From Deltaproteobacteria bacterium (lineage in GTDB: Bacteria > Desulfobacterota > Desulfobacteria > Desulfobacterales > Desulfatibacillaceae), in NCBI GenBank assembly GCA_019308705.1, contig JAFDHW010000150.1, forward strand, positions 1-6,236: a stretch of 6,236 nt of DNA, given 5' to 3'. Each line of letters starts with the position of its first letter. Within the stretch, counting starts at the first letter, position 1. The notes below the pieces were generated by a model that did not search any database, had not been told where the DNA came from, and was given only the letters and a program-made list of their open reading frames with translations. The position numbers were made by a program, and so were the translations under genes. This document shows, piece after piece, positions 1 through 5,471 of the stretch.

Positions 1-53
1 TTTATTTTCAATCCGTTGGAGCTGTTTTTCGGGTCTTGCGCCAAAGACGGTCT

Positions 54-207
54 GATTATTTGAGGAATTCTGCCATTCGGGCAAAATTCCTCACCCTTCG
101 GGCTCGCCCGATTTTCGCGCTGGCCGCGTTATCGGGGCTCGGCGTACCAAAGTACGCCTTCACCCCTCTAGCCTTGCCAGCACGGAAATCAGGCTTCGTG
201 AATAATC
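54..207. repeat. Fold-back (REP/MITE-like) non-coding element
   Basis: This non-coding segment folds back on itself at several levels. The outermost ends are a perfect 7-bp inverted repeat (54-60 GATTATT with 201-207 AATAATC). Inside the left end is a hairpin with 14-nt arms and one mismatch (61-74 with 80-93, loop ATTCG). A long imperfect stem then pairs 107-137 with 163-193: 22 of 31 positions match and three more can form G-U pairs. At its tip is a perfect 7-bp hairpin (141-147 with 152-158, loop CAAA). A small CCC-TTC-GGG hairpin lies at 94-102. No convincing reading frame covers it. Such an arrangement is typical of dispersed REP/BIME or MITE-type elements, but copy number cannot be judged from one window. 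A structured RNA is an alternative. The structure is seen directly; the mobile or repetitive nature is inference. Confidence 0.6.
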
Positions 208-238
208 CGGGTTAGGCGGCAACGGTTTCCGGCAGCGC

Positions 239-264
239 AAAAAAAACCGGCCTGTGGAGGCCGG
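239..264 (-). terminator. Intrinsic terminator of the small exported protein gene
   Basis: Read on the minus strand, a perfect 7-bp GC-rich stem CCGGCCT/AGGCCGG with a four-base loop (254-257) is followed immediately by eight T residues (239-246). This is a canonical rho-independent terminator. It lies 36 bases beyond the stop codon of the minus-strand gene at 301-594, so it most likely ends that transcript. Confidence 0.93.
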
Positions 265-300
265 GGCAAGCGGATCGGGGTCGCCGGAAGATGAAAAGCG

Positions 301-594
301 TTAATCGTCCTTGTAGTCGTCCGGGTCGCACTTCATGGGCACGGACCGGCCGTTCTTCTCCTCCATCACCTGGGTAGAGTGCACCGCAGCGCCCGCTTGG
401 CGGCCCAGCACGTAGCTCACCAAAAACACCTTGCCTTCCACGCAGATGGTCTTCACCAGCCAGGTGTTCAACTCCCAGGGAAGCTTGATCTCGCTCATGA
501 TGGCGATATCGGATTCTTCTTTCTCCTCGGCCTGGGCCAGGGCCGGGCTCACGAGCAGCGCGGCAACCAACAACGCCAGAAACATCTTCTTCAT
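301..594 (-). CDS. Small exported protein of unknown function
   Basis: The 97-residue product starts with a clear Sec signal peptide: Met-Lys-Lys, a hydrophobic core at residues 4-18, and a likely cleavage site after Ala-Leu-Ala at residue 20. The mature protein of about 77 residues should be periplasmic or secreted. It has exactly two cysteines (51 and 89), which could form a disulfide, and a motif around 63-76 (LGRQAGAAVHSTQV) followed by an acidic tail ending DDYKDD. I do not recognise a named family. The start at 594 is supported by a GGCGG Shine-Dalgarno-like sequence six bases upstream and by the signal peptide beginning there. An excellent terminator follows the stop, and a gap of about 190 bp with palindromes and a TTGACA box separates it from the upstream rhodanese gene. 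It is probably transcribed on its own. It is very likely a real gene; its function is unknown. Confidence 0.85.
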   Translation of the reverse strand: MKKMFLALLVAALLVSPALAQAEEKEESDIAIMSEIKLPWELNTWLVKTICVEGKVFLVSYVLGRQAGAAVHSTQVMEEKNGRSVPMKCDPDDYKDD

Positions 595-705
595 GGAAAA
601 CCGCCTTTCGTTTTCCTGGCCTCCCCGGGCCCGCGGCGGAGCTGCTTACACGGGTCCGGGGAAGAAAAGGAATCCATCCCTTGTTGGGGAGAGCTTTCGG
701 CCTGA

Positions 706-719
706 TTGGCAAATGCCAA
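706..719. promoter_or_regulatory. 14-bp palindrome TTGGCA-AA-TGCCAA, possible operator
   Basis: TTGGCA (706-711) and TGCCAA (714-719) are perfect inverted half-sites around two bases. The palindrome abuts the candidate -10 region of the promoter proposed at 719-747 for the minus-strand gene at 301-594, which is where a repressor would sit. The symmetry is seen directly; the operator role is inference and no regulator is identified. Confidence 0.4.
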
Positions 720-747
720 ATTGACACGAAAGAGCCTTTCCTGTCAA
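719..747 (-). promoter_or_regulatory. Candidate promoter for the small exported protein gene
   Basis: On the minus strand a perfect TTGACA -35 box (747-742) is followed after exactly 17 bases by TCAATT (724-719), which is only a 3/6 match to the -10 consensus. It would give a 5' leader of about 120 bases before the gene starting at 594. The TTGACA box is also one arm-end of a 27-bp palindrome, so the match may belong to that structure instead. Confidence 0.35.
721..747. repeat. 27-bp near-perfect inverted repeat downstream of the rhodanese gene
   Basis: The arms TTGACACGAAAG (721-732) and CTTTCCTGTCAA (736-747) are reverse complements with one mismatch over 12 bp and a three-base loop. On the minus strand the hairpin forms about 40 bases after the rhodanese stop and could act as a weak terminator or 3' end protector, although only short T runs follow it. 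A competing hairpin is possible between GCCTTTC (734-740) and GAAAGGC (762-768). An operator for the downstream gene is the other option. Confidence 0.55.
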
Positions 748-786
748 CTATGTGCTTTGCCGAAAGGCGTTGGGCGCTCGCGGCCC

Positions 787-1290
787 CTATTCCACCTTGG
801 TCACGGGGTAGCCCGCCTGCTTCCAGGCCTTGATGCCGCCAGGACAGCGAAACACGTTCCTGTAGCCCAGGCGCCTGGCCCACATGGCCCCGTTGTGGCT
901 CCGGCCGCACTTGGTGAACCCGCAGTAGAACACCAGGGTCCGGTCCTTGTCCGGCCCCAGGAACTTCACGAAATCCGCCTTCTCCCGGTCCGTCATGGAC
1001 TCCTTCTCCGGAATGGGGAACTCGTAGCATTCGGCCCCGGGGATGTGGTTCTTCACGTAGGAGTCCTCGTAGGGCATGGTGTCCACCACGAGCATGTCCC
1101 TTCCCTGGTCCATCCATTGCTTCAGGCCGGCCGTGTCCACCACGCCGTAGCCGCCGCGCTCGACCTCCTTGCAGAACTTCACGGCCAGGGCCTCGTTTTC
1201 CAGTTCCTTGCCGCCCCAGGCCATGGCCGACGAGGCCGAAACCGCAAAAACCCAGAGAACCGTCCAGCAAACCGCCATTTTCCATCGCAT
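787..1290 (-). CDS. Exported single-domain rhodanese-like protein
   Basis: The 167-residue product has an N-terminal signal peptide (about residues 1-24, likely cut after Ala-Met-Ala) and one rhodanese domain (about 45-165). Hallmarks seen are the strand-Asp motif LVVDTMPYEDSY (67-78), NHIPGAECYE (81-90), the active-site loop FYCGFTKCGRSHNGA with the likely sulfur-carrying Cys123 and a second Cys128, and the closing GYRNVFRCPGGIKAWKQAGYP (142-162). The family carries persulfide sulfur on the loop cysteine. The second loop cysteine suggests thiol-disulfide chemistry may also be possible, which is inference. The product should act in the periplasm. The start at 1290 is fixed by a very strong GGAGGAGGAG ribosome-binding site just upstream and by the signal peptide. 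The same frame stays open further upstream to 1839, but only as a GC-rich shadow of the MauE-like gene. The gene overlaps the 3' end of that gene by 112 bp and is probably co-transcribed with it. Confidence 0.92.
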   Translation of the reverse strand: MRWKMAVCWTVLWVFAVSASSAMAWGGKELENEALAVKFCKEVERGGYGVVDTAGLKQWMDQGRDMLVVDTMPYEDSYVKNHIPGAECYEFPIPEKESMTDREKADFVKFLGPDKDRTLVFYCGFTKCGRSHNGAMWARRLGYRNVFRCPGGIKAWKQAGYPVTKVE

Positions 1291-1823
1291 AAGGCTACTC
1301 CTCCTCCTTCCTTGTCCAAGGCATTTCCGCGCCGGGCTGGAAAACGCCGCAAAAGGTAAAGCAAGCCCGCCATGCCAAGCAGGCCGAAATCGCGCGCCAT
1401 GGCCCGCCGCAGGCTGCCATGCTCCGCCAGGTCGCTCGCGGAAAAGCAGCCGCAATCCACGTCCAGGTCCTTCAGGATGCCAAACCACAGCACGAACACG
1501 AACAAAAGCAACATGGCCGTGACCGCGGCCAGGCTGCCGCGCGCGTCCGCGGCCAGGCCGGCGCCCGCCGATATCTCGATAAGCGGCAGGCACACGGCCA
1601 CCGGTCCAAGCAGGGGGTCCGGCACCAGGCCGTAATGGGAGATGAGCACGGCGAATGCGTGGGGATTCGAGAGCTTGAGCGCCCCCGCGGCCACGAACGT
1701 CCCGGCCAGCGTCCACCGGCAGACCCGGTAGAGCCACCGGGCTGCCGGGTGGGGAAGGTCCGGCCGCACCAGGAGCCCGCCGGAGGCGATCCGCTTCATC
1801 CTGTCTGGGCCCGTGCGTTGCAT
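1179..1823 (-). CDS. MauE/DoxX-family four-helix membrane protein
   Basis: The 214-residue frame encodes an integral inner-membrane protein. Hydrophobic segments lie at about 31-50, 71-92, 97-117 and 144-158. The LAGTFVAAGALKLSNP stretch (39-54) is typical of DoxX/MauE proteins, and DVDCGCFS (121-128) is the paired-cysteine signature of the MauE branch. MauE was named from methylamine dehydrogenase maturation, but such proteins occur widely beside thioredoxin-like or rhodanese genes and are thought to take part in envelope thiol redox. Here the partner is evidently the exported rhodanese downstream. The start is uncertain: ATG at 1823 has no good ribosome-binding site, and ATG at 1799 (MKRIASGG) is an equally plausible alternative. 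The last 50 or so residues (after LLYLLRRF) are arginine-, tryptophan- and glycine-rich, lie largely over the rhodanese signal sequence and look like translation past the natural end. A stop in the +1 frame lies seven bases before the rhodanese ATG, so a frameshift is possible. Confidence 0.85.
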   Translation of the reverse strand: MQRTGPDRMKRIASGGLLVRPDLPHPAARWLYRVCRWTLAGTFVAAGALKLSNPHAFAVLISHYGLVPDPLLGPVAVCLPLIEISAGAGLAADARGSLAAVTAMLLLFVFVLWFGILKDLDVDCGCFSASDLAEHGSLRRAMARDFGLLGMAGLLYLLRRFPARRGNALDKEGGGVALCDGKWRFAGRFSGFLRFRPRRPWPGAARNWKTRPWP

Positions 1824-1845
1824 GGGCCAGAGCTAACATAGGATT

Positions 1846-1863
1846 TTCAAATTGTTCAAATTG
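1846..1863. repeat. Two tandem copies of a 9-bp AT-rich unit upstream of the MauE-like gene
   Basis: The unit TTCAAATTG (CAATTTGAA on the minus strand) occurs twice head to tail at 1846-1854 and 1855-1863. It sits 23 bases upstream of the first candidate start of the MauE-like gene, in an AT-rich pocket within GC-rich DNA, with TATGTT (1833-1838, minus strand) just downstream as a possible -10. The spacing to TTGAAC is only 13 bases, so a standard sigma-70 promoter is not convincing. A direct-repeat binding site for an activator is an inference. Confidence 0.45.
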
Positions 1864-1902
1864 GAAATATCGATTTAGAGAAAGGCTGGGCAGGGGAAAA
1901 AA

Positions 1903-2649
1903 CTATGGAACCATGGGGGGGACCCAGCGGCGGCCGTTGTAGCACCATTTTTGGGGCAGGCCCTGGCGGTTCCGTACCAGGGGGTCCCGGGCCCAGGCCA
2001 GGAGCTCCATGTAGGCCTGGTGGAGTTCCCGGAACATGCGGGCGTCGCCGTTCTTGTCTGGATGGTGGTTGTGGGCCTGCCTGCGGAAGGCGGACTTGAT
2101 GGCCACGCCGGGGTTTTCGGAGAACAGGTCGTCGCTGGAGAGTTTGAGCACGGTGAGGTAGCGGCTGGGCACCCGGGGGGAATAGACGGAAACCGGCCGC
2201 ACCTGGCCCAGGGGCACCAGCCGGGTTTTGGCCATGCCCAGCACGTGCCAAGCGGCCTGGTGGCGGGAGTTTGACTGGTTCTGTTTGCGCCACCATTCGC
2301 GGCCCAGTTCCTCGGTGAGCCGCGCCAGATCGTCGGCGGGCTTGGCCCCGGCCTCGCGCTCCCAAAAGAAGCTGTAGACCTCGGACGCCCCCCACACCAC
2401 CACGTTCAGCGCCAGGGTGCGGCCGGTAAAGGAGAACGTGGCGTAGCGGGTGTGGATGGCGCGCAACAGGTTGGTGGCCACGTCCAGCTTGTACACCAGT
2501 TTCTCCCGGCAGGCCCGGGAGCAGTACTTTCTGCGGGCGTTTTGCAGGGGCAGCCCGCAGGCCTGGCACTCCCCTTTCCGGGGGTTTCTATGCAGGGCGG
2601 GCACGCCGGGCTCGCCCGCCACCGGTTTTTGCTGGTTGTTGTGGGTCAT
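1903..2649 (-). CDS. J-domain protein with N-terminal zinc-finger-like knuckle
   Basis: The 248-residue product has two recognisable ends. Residues 28-47 hold a C-x2-C-x11-C-x3-C cluster (Cys28, Cys31, Cys43, Cys47), which resembles a small zinc knuckle. Residues 165-224 resemble a DnaJ J domain: YLTVLKLSSDDLFSENPGVAIKSAFRR, then the invariant HPD at 196-198, then KNGDARMFRELHQAYMELL. HPD is the motif that stimulates the ATPase of DnaK-type Hsp70s, so a specialised cytoplasmic co-chaperone is likely. The middle (50-160) is not recognised and has a partly hydrophobic stretch around 70-95. The tail ends in a Trp-rich KWCYNGRRWVPPM. There is no Gly/Phe region or DnaJ zinc-binding domain, so it belongs to the type III J proteins. 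I chose ATG 2649 because ATGs further upstream (2673, 2700) lie in or before a good -10 box. No strong ribosome-binding site is present. Confidence 0.85.
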   Translation of the reverse strand: MTHNNQQKPVAGEPGVPALHRNPRKGECQACGLPLQNARRKYCSRACREKLVYKLDVATNLLRAIHTRYATFSFTGRTLALNVVVWGASEVYSFFWEREAGAKPADDLARLTEELGREWWRKQNQSNSRHQAAWHVLGMAKTRLVPLGQVRPVSVYSPRVPSRYLTVLKLSSDDLFSENPGVAIKSAFRRQAHNHHPDKNGDARMFRELHQAYMELLAWARDPLVRNRQGLPQKWCYNGRRWVPPMVP

Positions 2650-2671
2650 GGCGATTGCATTCCAAAGGCCC

Positions 2672-2700
2672 ATTATAAGGGCCCCCGGCCCGGCCCGCAA
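2672..2700 (-). promoter_or_regulatory. Candidate promoter of the J-domain gene
   Basis: A perfect TATAAT -10 (2677-2672 on the minus strand) lies 17 bases from TTGCGG (2700-2695), which matches only the TTG of the -35 consensus. Transcription would begin near 2665, giving a very short leader before ATG 2649. The TATAAT lies in the loop of a small GGCCC/GGGCC hairpin in a GC-dense stretch, so part of this could instead weakly terminate the ligase transcript. Confidence 0.5.
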
Positions 2701-2737
2701 CGAGGGAGGATTCCCCGGTCAGGCGGCAAGAAGGCTG

Positions 2738-5203
2738 TTATCGCGCGGCCGGCTCCCGGGGTGCGGGCGGCCGGCTCCCGGGCGGCGCGTTGTTGGGAGC
2801 CGCTCCCGGCTGAACGCCGAACAGGGACGGCTTGATGCGCATGGCCTCGCGGAAGTGGCGCACCGCCTTTTGGTTTTCCCCCAGCTTGATGAGGATGGTG
2901 CCCAGGGTGCGGTGGGCCTCGGCCCACTGGGGATTGTAGGCCAGGGCGCGTTCCATCTGGGTTCTTGCCTTGGCGTACTCGCCCTGGTTCAGGTAGGCCA
3001 CGGAAAGGTTGTAGTGCAGCACGGACGGGCCGTTGGGAAGGGTCCCGGGCCGCGCCGCGTCGGCGGCGAGTGCCTTTTCAAAGGCGTCCTGGGCTCCGGG
3101 AAAGTCTCCCAGCTTCATGCGGGCCACGCCCACGTTGAAGTGCACGATGGGGCTCTTTGGGTCCAGCCCGGCCGCTGTCTCAAAGGCTTTTAATGCCTCC
3201 CTGGTCTTTCCCTGCTTCACCAGCACGTTGCCGATGTTGTTGTGCACCTTGGCGTAATCCGGCTTGATCCGAAGCACCTTGTCGTAGGTTTCCAGGGCCT
3301 TTTCCGGCTGGCCGGACGCCGCGTAGGCCACCCCCAGGTTCAACAGGGCGTTCATGTGGTTGGGGTAAGCGGCCAGCACCTTGGAAATGGCCTCGATGCC
3401 CTCCTTGGGCCTGCCGGTTTCGATGAGCGCCCTGCCCATGTAGGACATGATCTTCTTGCGGTGGGGATTGAACCGGTAGGCGATTTCCGCCTCCTGGATG
3501 ACCCGGGGCCACAGCTCGGCCTTTTCCGCGGAAATCATGGTGAGGTAGTGGTCGTCCGCCGCGATCCAGCGGGCGTAGGTGCGGCCGGCAAGGAGGCAGG
3601 CGGCGAAGAACGCCGCGGCCAGGACCCAGAACACCGCCTTGGACAGCCGGAGCCGGGCCGGGGCCCGCTGAACAGCCGCAAAGGCCAGGTATGCGCCCAA
3701 AACCACGGGCGGTATCGAGCGCTGGAAGGGGAAGCTGACCATGGAGTTGACGCACATGCCGGTCATGCCCACGAACACCGCGGCCACCAAAAAACGCCGG
3801 TTGGAAAGCTCCCTGTCCCGGAGCAGGGAAACCACGGCAAGGCACACCGCCGCGATCACCCACGCCAGAAAGGCCACGCCCACAACGCCGGTTTCGGACA
3901 TGAGCTGCAAAAAATCGTTGTGCACGTTGGTGAGCTGGGCCTCCTCGGAGAACACCTTCTCCTTCACGGCCCGGTGGATGTACAAAGGATATTGAAGCTT
4001 GTGGTTGCCGATGCCCACGCCGATGACGGGGTGGTCCAGGATCATCTCCAGGGTGTTGCGCCAGATGTCGAGCCGAAGCCCCACGGACACGTCCGGGGCG
4101 GTTTCGGGCGGTTCGGAGGCGTCCACCTGTGCGGCTCCGCCCCGGGGCGCCTTCTTTTGCGTTGCCTCCGGCGGTTCGGGGGTACGGAGCCTTGCCGAAA
4201 AGCTCCGGGCGGCCGAGGACACCTCTTCGAACACGTGGTTGGCGTCCCAGGAGAACCCCTGGGCGTTGACGTTCACCAGGACGAGGAACAAGGCCAGGGC
4301 CCCGGCCAGGGCCGCGGCCTTTTTCCGGTCTCCGAAGTCCGCGCCGCCCCGTGCCCGGAGCCACAGCAGCAGGCCCGCCAAAAGCATGGCCTCCACGCCG
4401 GCGGCCAGCCACCCGCCCTTGGTTCCCGTGTAGATGAGGTAGGTCCCCATGAGGGCCATGGCCACGGCGCAGGCGGTGTACTGCCAGGCCTTGCCGGAAA
4501 CCAGGAAGAAGCCCGCCGCCAGGGGCAGGGTGAGCACCACATGATGCACGGCCATATTTTTGTTGGCAAAGGTTGCGGCCGGGGGGATGACCTGGGGCAC
4601 CCATCGGCCCGCAGCGGCCGGGAACAGGTGCTGGGCCATGCCCAGAAGCGCGGTGCAAAGACCGGACACGAACAGGACCAGAAGCAGGGCCTTTTGGTCC
4701 CTTTCGTCCCCCAGGGCGTTCGCCGCGACCAAAAACACCGCGAATCCCGCCGCCCAGGGCGCAAAGGAAAGGAATCCCTCGTAGCGGTTGTGGGCCCACA
4801 GCATGGAGCACAAAGACCAGGCCAGGAAAAAGGCCAAAGGAAGGGTGAAGCAGGGAACGATGAGCCGGCCCCTGCCCACGGCGGAACGGACGCACAGCAC
4901 GGCCAGGAGGAACAATATCCCCACCTGGATGAAGGCGTTCTGGGGCAGGTTGGCGAAATCGTAGATCCGGTCCTTGTGCGCCAGGGGGGCGATGAGGAGA
5001 AACGCCAAAAGCAGTCCCAACAGCACGCGTCCGGCCAGGCGCTCGCGGTCCTGGGCCTCCACGGCCTTTCTGCCCTGCTCCATTTCGCGCACAAACCGGC
5101 GGATGGCCTTTTCCGGCACTCCCAGTTCCCGGGCCATCTGTTCCACGGACATCGAGCCGGCGTTTCTCCGGATGAATTTCCGCTTCTTGTTGGAAAGTTC
5201 CAA
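2738..5203 (-). CDS. O-antigen ligase (Wzy_C) family membrane protein with N-terminal HTH-like segment and C-terminal TPRs
   Basis: This 821-residue polytopic inner-membrane protein has three parts. Residues 5-45 are basic and cytoplasmic, with a helix-turn-helix-like stretch MSVEQMARELGVPEKAIRRFVREMEQ. Residues 57-541 hold about a dozen membrane helices with ligase/polymerase hallmarks: ATFANKNMAVHH (210-221), a large periplasmic loop (about 313-437) with GVGIGNHKLQYP (395-406), and NVHNDFLQLMSETG (426-439), whose histidine is the conserved family residue. Residues 583-795 form six TPR repeats. Family members transfer or polymerise undecaprenyl-linked glycans onto lipid A core or pilin, or as exopolysaccharide; substrate cannot be told here. 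A Pro/Lys/Glu-rich stretch (341-370) interrupts the loop. The start is TTG at 5203, chosen because it keeps the whole HTH; a GGGGG sequence lies about 12 bases upstream. ATG 5152 would cut the HTH short. No glycan-synthesis genes flank it. Confidence 0.92.
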   Translation of the reverse strand: MELSNKKRKFIRRNAGSMSVEQMARELGVPEKAIRRFVREMEQGRKAVEAQDRERLAGRVLLGLLLAFLLIAPLAHKDRIYDFANLPQNAFIQVGILFLLAVLCVRSAVGRGRLIVPCFTLPLAFFLAWSLCSMLWAHNRYEGFLSFAPWAAGFAVFLVAANALGDERDQKALLLVLFVSGLCTALLGMAQHLFPAAAGRWVPQVIPPAATFANKNMAVHHVVLTLPLAAGFFLVSGKAWQYTACAVAMALMGTYLIYTGTKGGWLAAGVEAMLLAGLLLWLRARGGADFGDRKKAAALAGALALFLVLVNVNAQGFSWDANHVFEEVSSAARSFSARLRTPEPPEATQKKAPRGGAAQVDASEPPETAPDVSVGLRLDIWRNTLEMILDHPVIGVGIGNHKLQYPLYIHRAVKEKVFSEEAQLTNVHNDFLQLMSETGVVGVAFLAWVIAAVCLAVVSLLRDRELSNRRFLVAAVFVGMTGMCVNSMVSFPFQRSIPPVVLGAYLAFAAVQRAPARLRLSKAVFWVLAAAFFAACLLAGRTYARWIAADDHYLTMISAEKAELWPRVIQEAEIAYRFNPHRKKIMSYMGRALIETGRPKEGIEAISKVLAAYPNHMNALLNLGVAYAASGQPEKALETYDKVLRIKPDYAKVHNNIGNVLVKQGKTREALKAFETAAGLDPKSPIVHFNVGVARMKLGDFPGAQDAFEKALAADAARPGTLPNGPSVLHYNLSVAYLNQGEYAKARTQMERALAYNPQWAEAHRTLGTILIKLGENQKAVRHFREAMRIKPSLFGVQPGAAPNNAPPGSRPPAPREPAAR
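2745..2782. repeat. 22-bp tandem duplication within the ligase 3' end
   Basis: The 16-bp sequence GCGGCCGGCTCCCGGG occurs at 2745-2760 and again at 2767-2782, a period of 22 bp. Because 22 is not a multiple of three, the two copies are read in different frames by the ligase gene (as PGSRPP and then PREPAA). This created the present Pro/Ala/Arg-rich C-terminal tail and stop codon. Confidence 0.8.
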
Positions 5204-5471
5204 GGTTTGTGCATACCCCCGTTTAACGGGTTGATTCCGCGTCCGCCATGGCGGGATTGCCTCTGCTGTTCAGTATTGACCTCATGAAGGGATGGGATTA
5301 AGACAATACATGCAGCGGCTCCCGTCCGGATATCATGGAAGGGAAGAGGCACACCCTTCAAGGCATAGTCAACCCATCGGCGGCGGTGGATGGATTTTTG
5401 CAGCAAGGCAAATTTCTAAAGTCCGCCCCGGGTCTTGTCAACCAAACCATTCTCACGCCTGGAAAGCAGCC
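5204..5471. other. Divergent intergenic region between ligase and PDZ genes
   Basis: This 268-bp stretch separates a minus-strand and a plus-strand gene and must carry promoters for both, but I could not place a convincing sigma-70 box pair on either strand. The inverted pair CCCGTT/AACGGG, around one base, lies just upstream of the ligase start. GAAGGG and CCCTTC could form a loose hairpin near 5339-5360. Frames that stay open here on both strands look like chance in GC-rich DNA. Confidence 0.5.

Noticed and set aside
301..315. FLAG-epitope-like C-terminus (DYKDD) of the small exported protein
   Set aside because: The match is short, lacks the last aspartates and lysine of the tag, and the surrounding sequence is natural. 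It is coincidence rather than an engineered tag.
212..1285. Long minus-strand frame across both the small exported protein and the rhodanese
   Set aside because: It reads through a strong terminator and two good genes in the wrong frame with Gly/Arg-rich, non-protein-like composition.
1291..1839. Upstream extension of the rhodanese frame to a 350-residue protein
   Set aside because: The rhodanese has a strong ribosome-binding site and signal peptide at 1290, and the extension lies over the well-supported MauE-like gene in another frame.
1833..1863. Standard sigma-70 promoter TTGAAC...TATGTT before the MauE-like gene
   Set aside because: The spacer is only 13 bases, so it is not offered as a promoter; only the tandem repeat is listed.
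3242..5287. 681-codon open frame on the plus strand, antisense to the ligase gene
   Set aside because: It is rich in Gly, His, Arg and Gln with no recognisable domain and mirrors the GC-rich ligase codons. It is a compositional shadow.
5273..5406. Minus-strand frame starting at 5406 upstream of the ligase
   Set aside because: It runs into the ligase gene in a different frame, has no ribosome-binding site, and its continuation is proline/serine/tryptophan-rich shadow sequence.
5292..5471. 60-residue N-terminal extension of the PDZ protein
   Set aside because: It would bury a clear signal peptide in the middle of the protein; the extension has no recognisable features.
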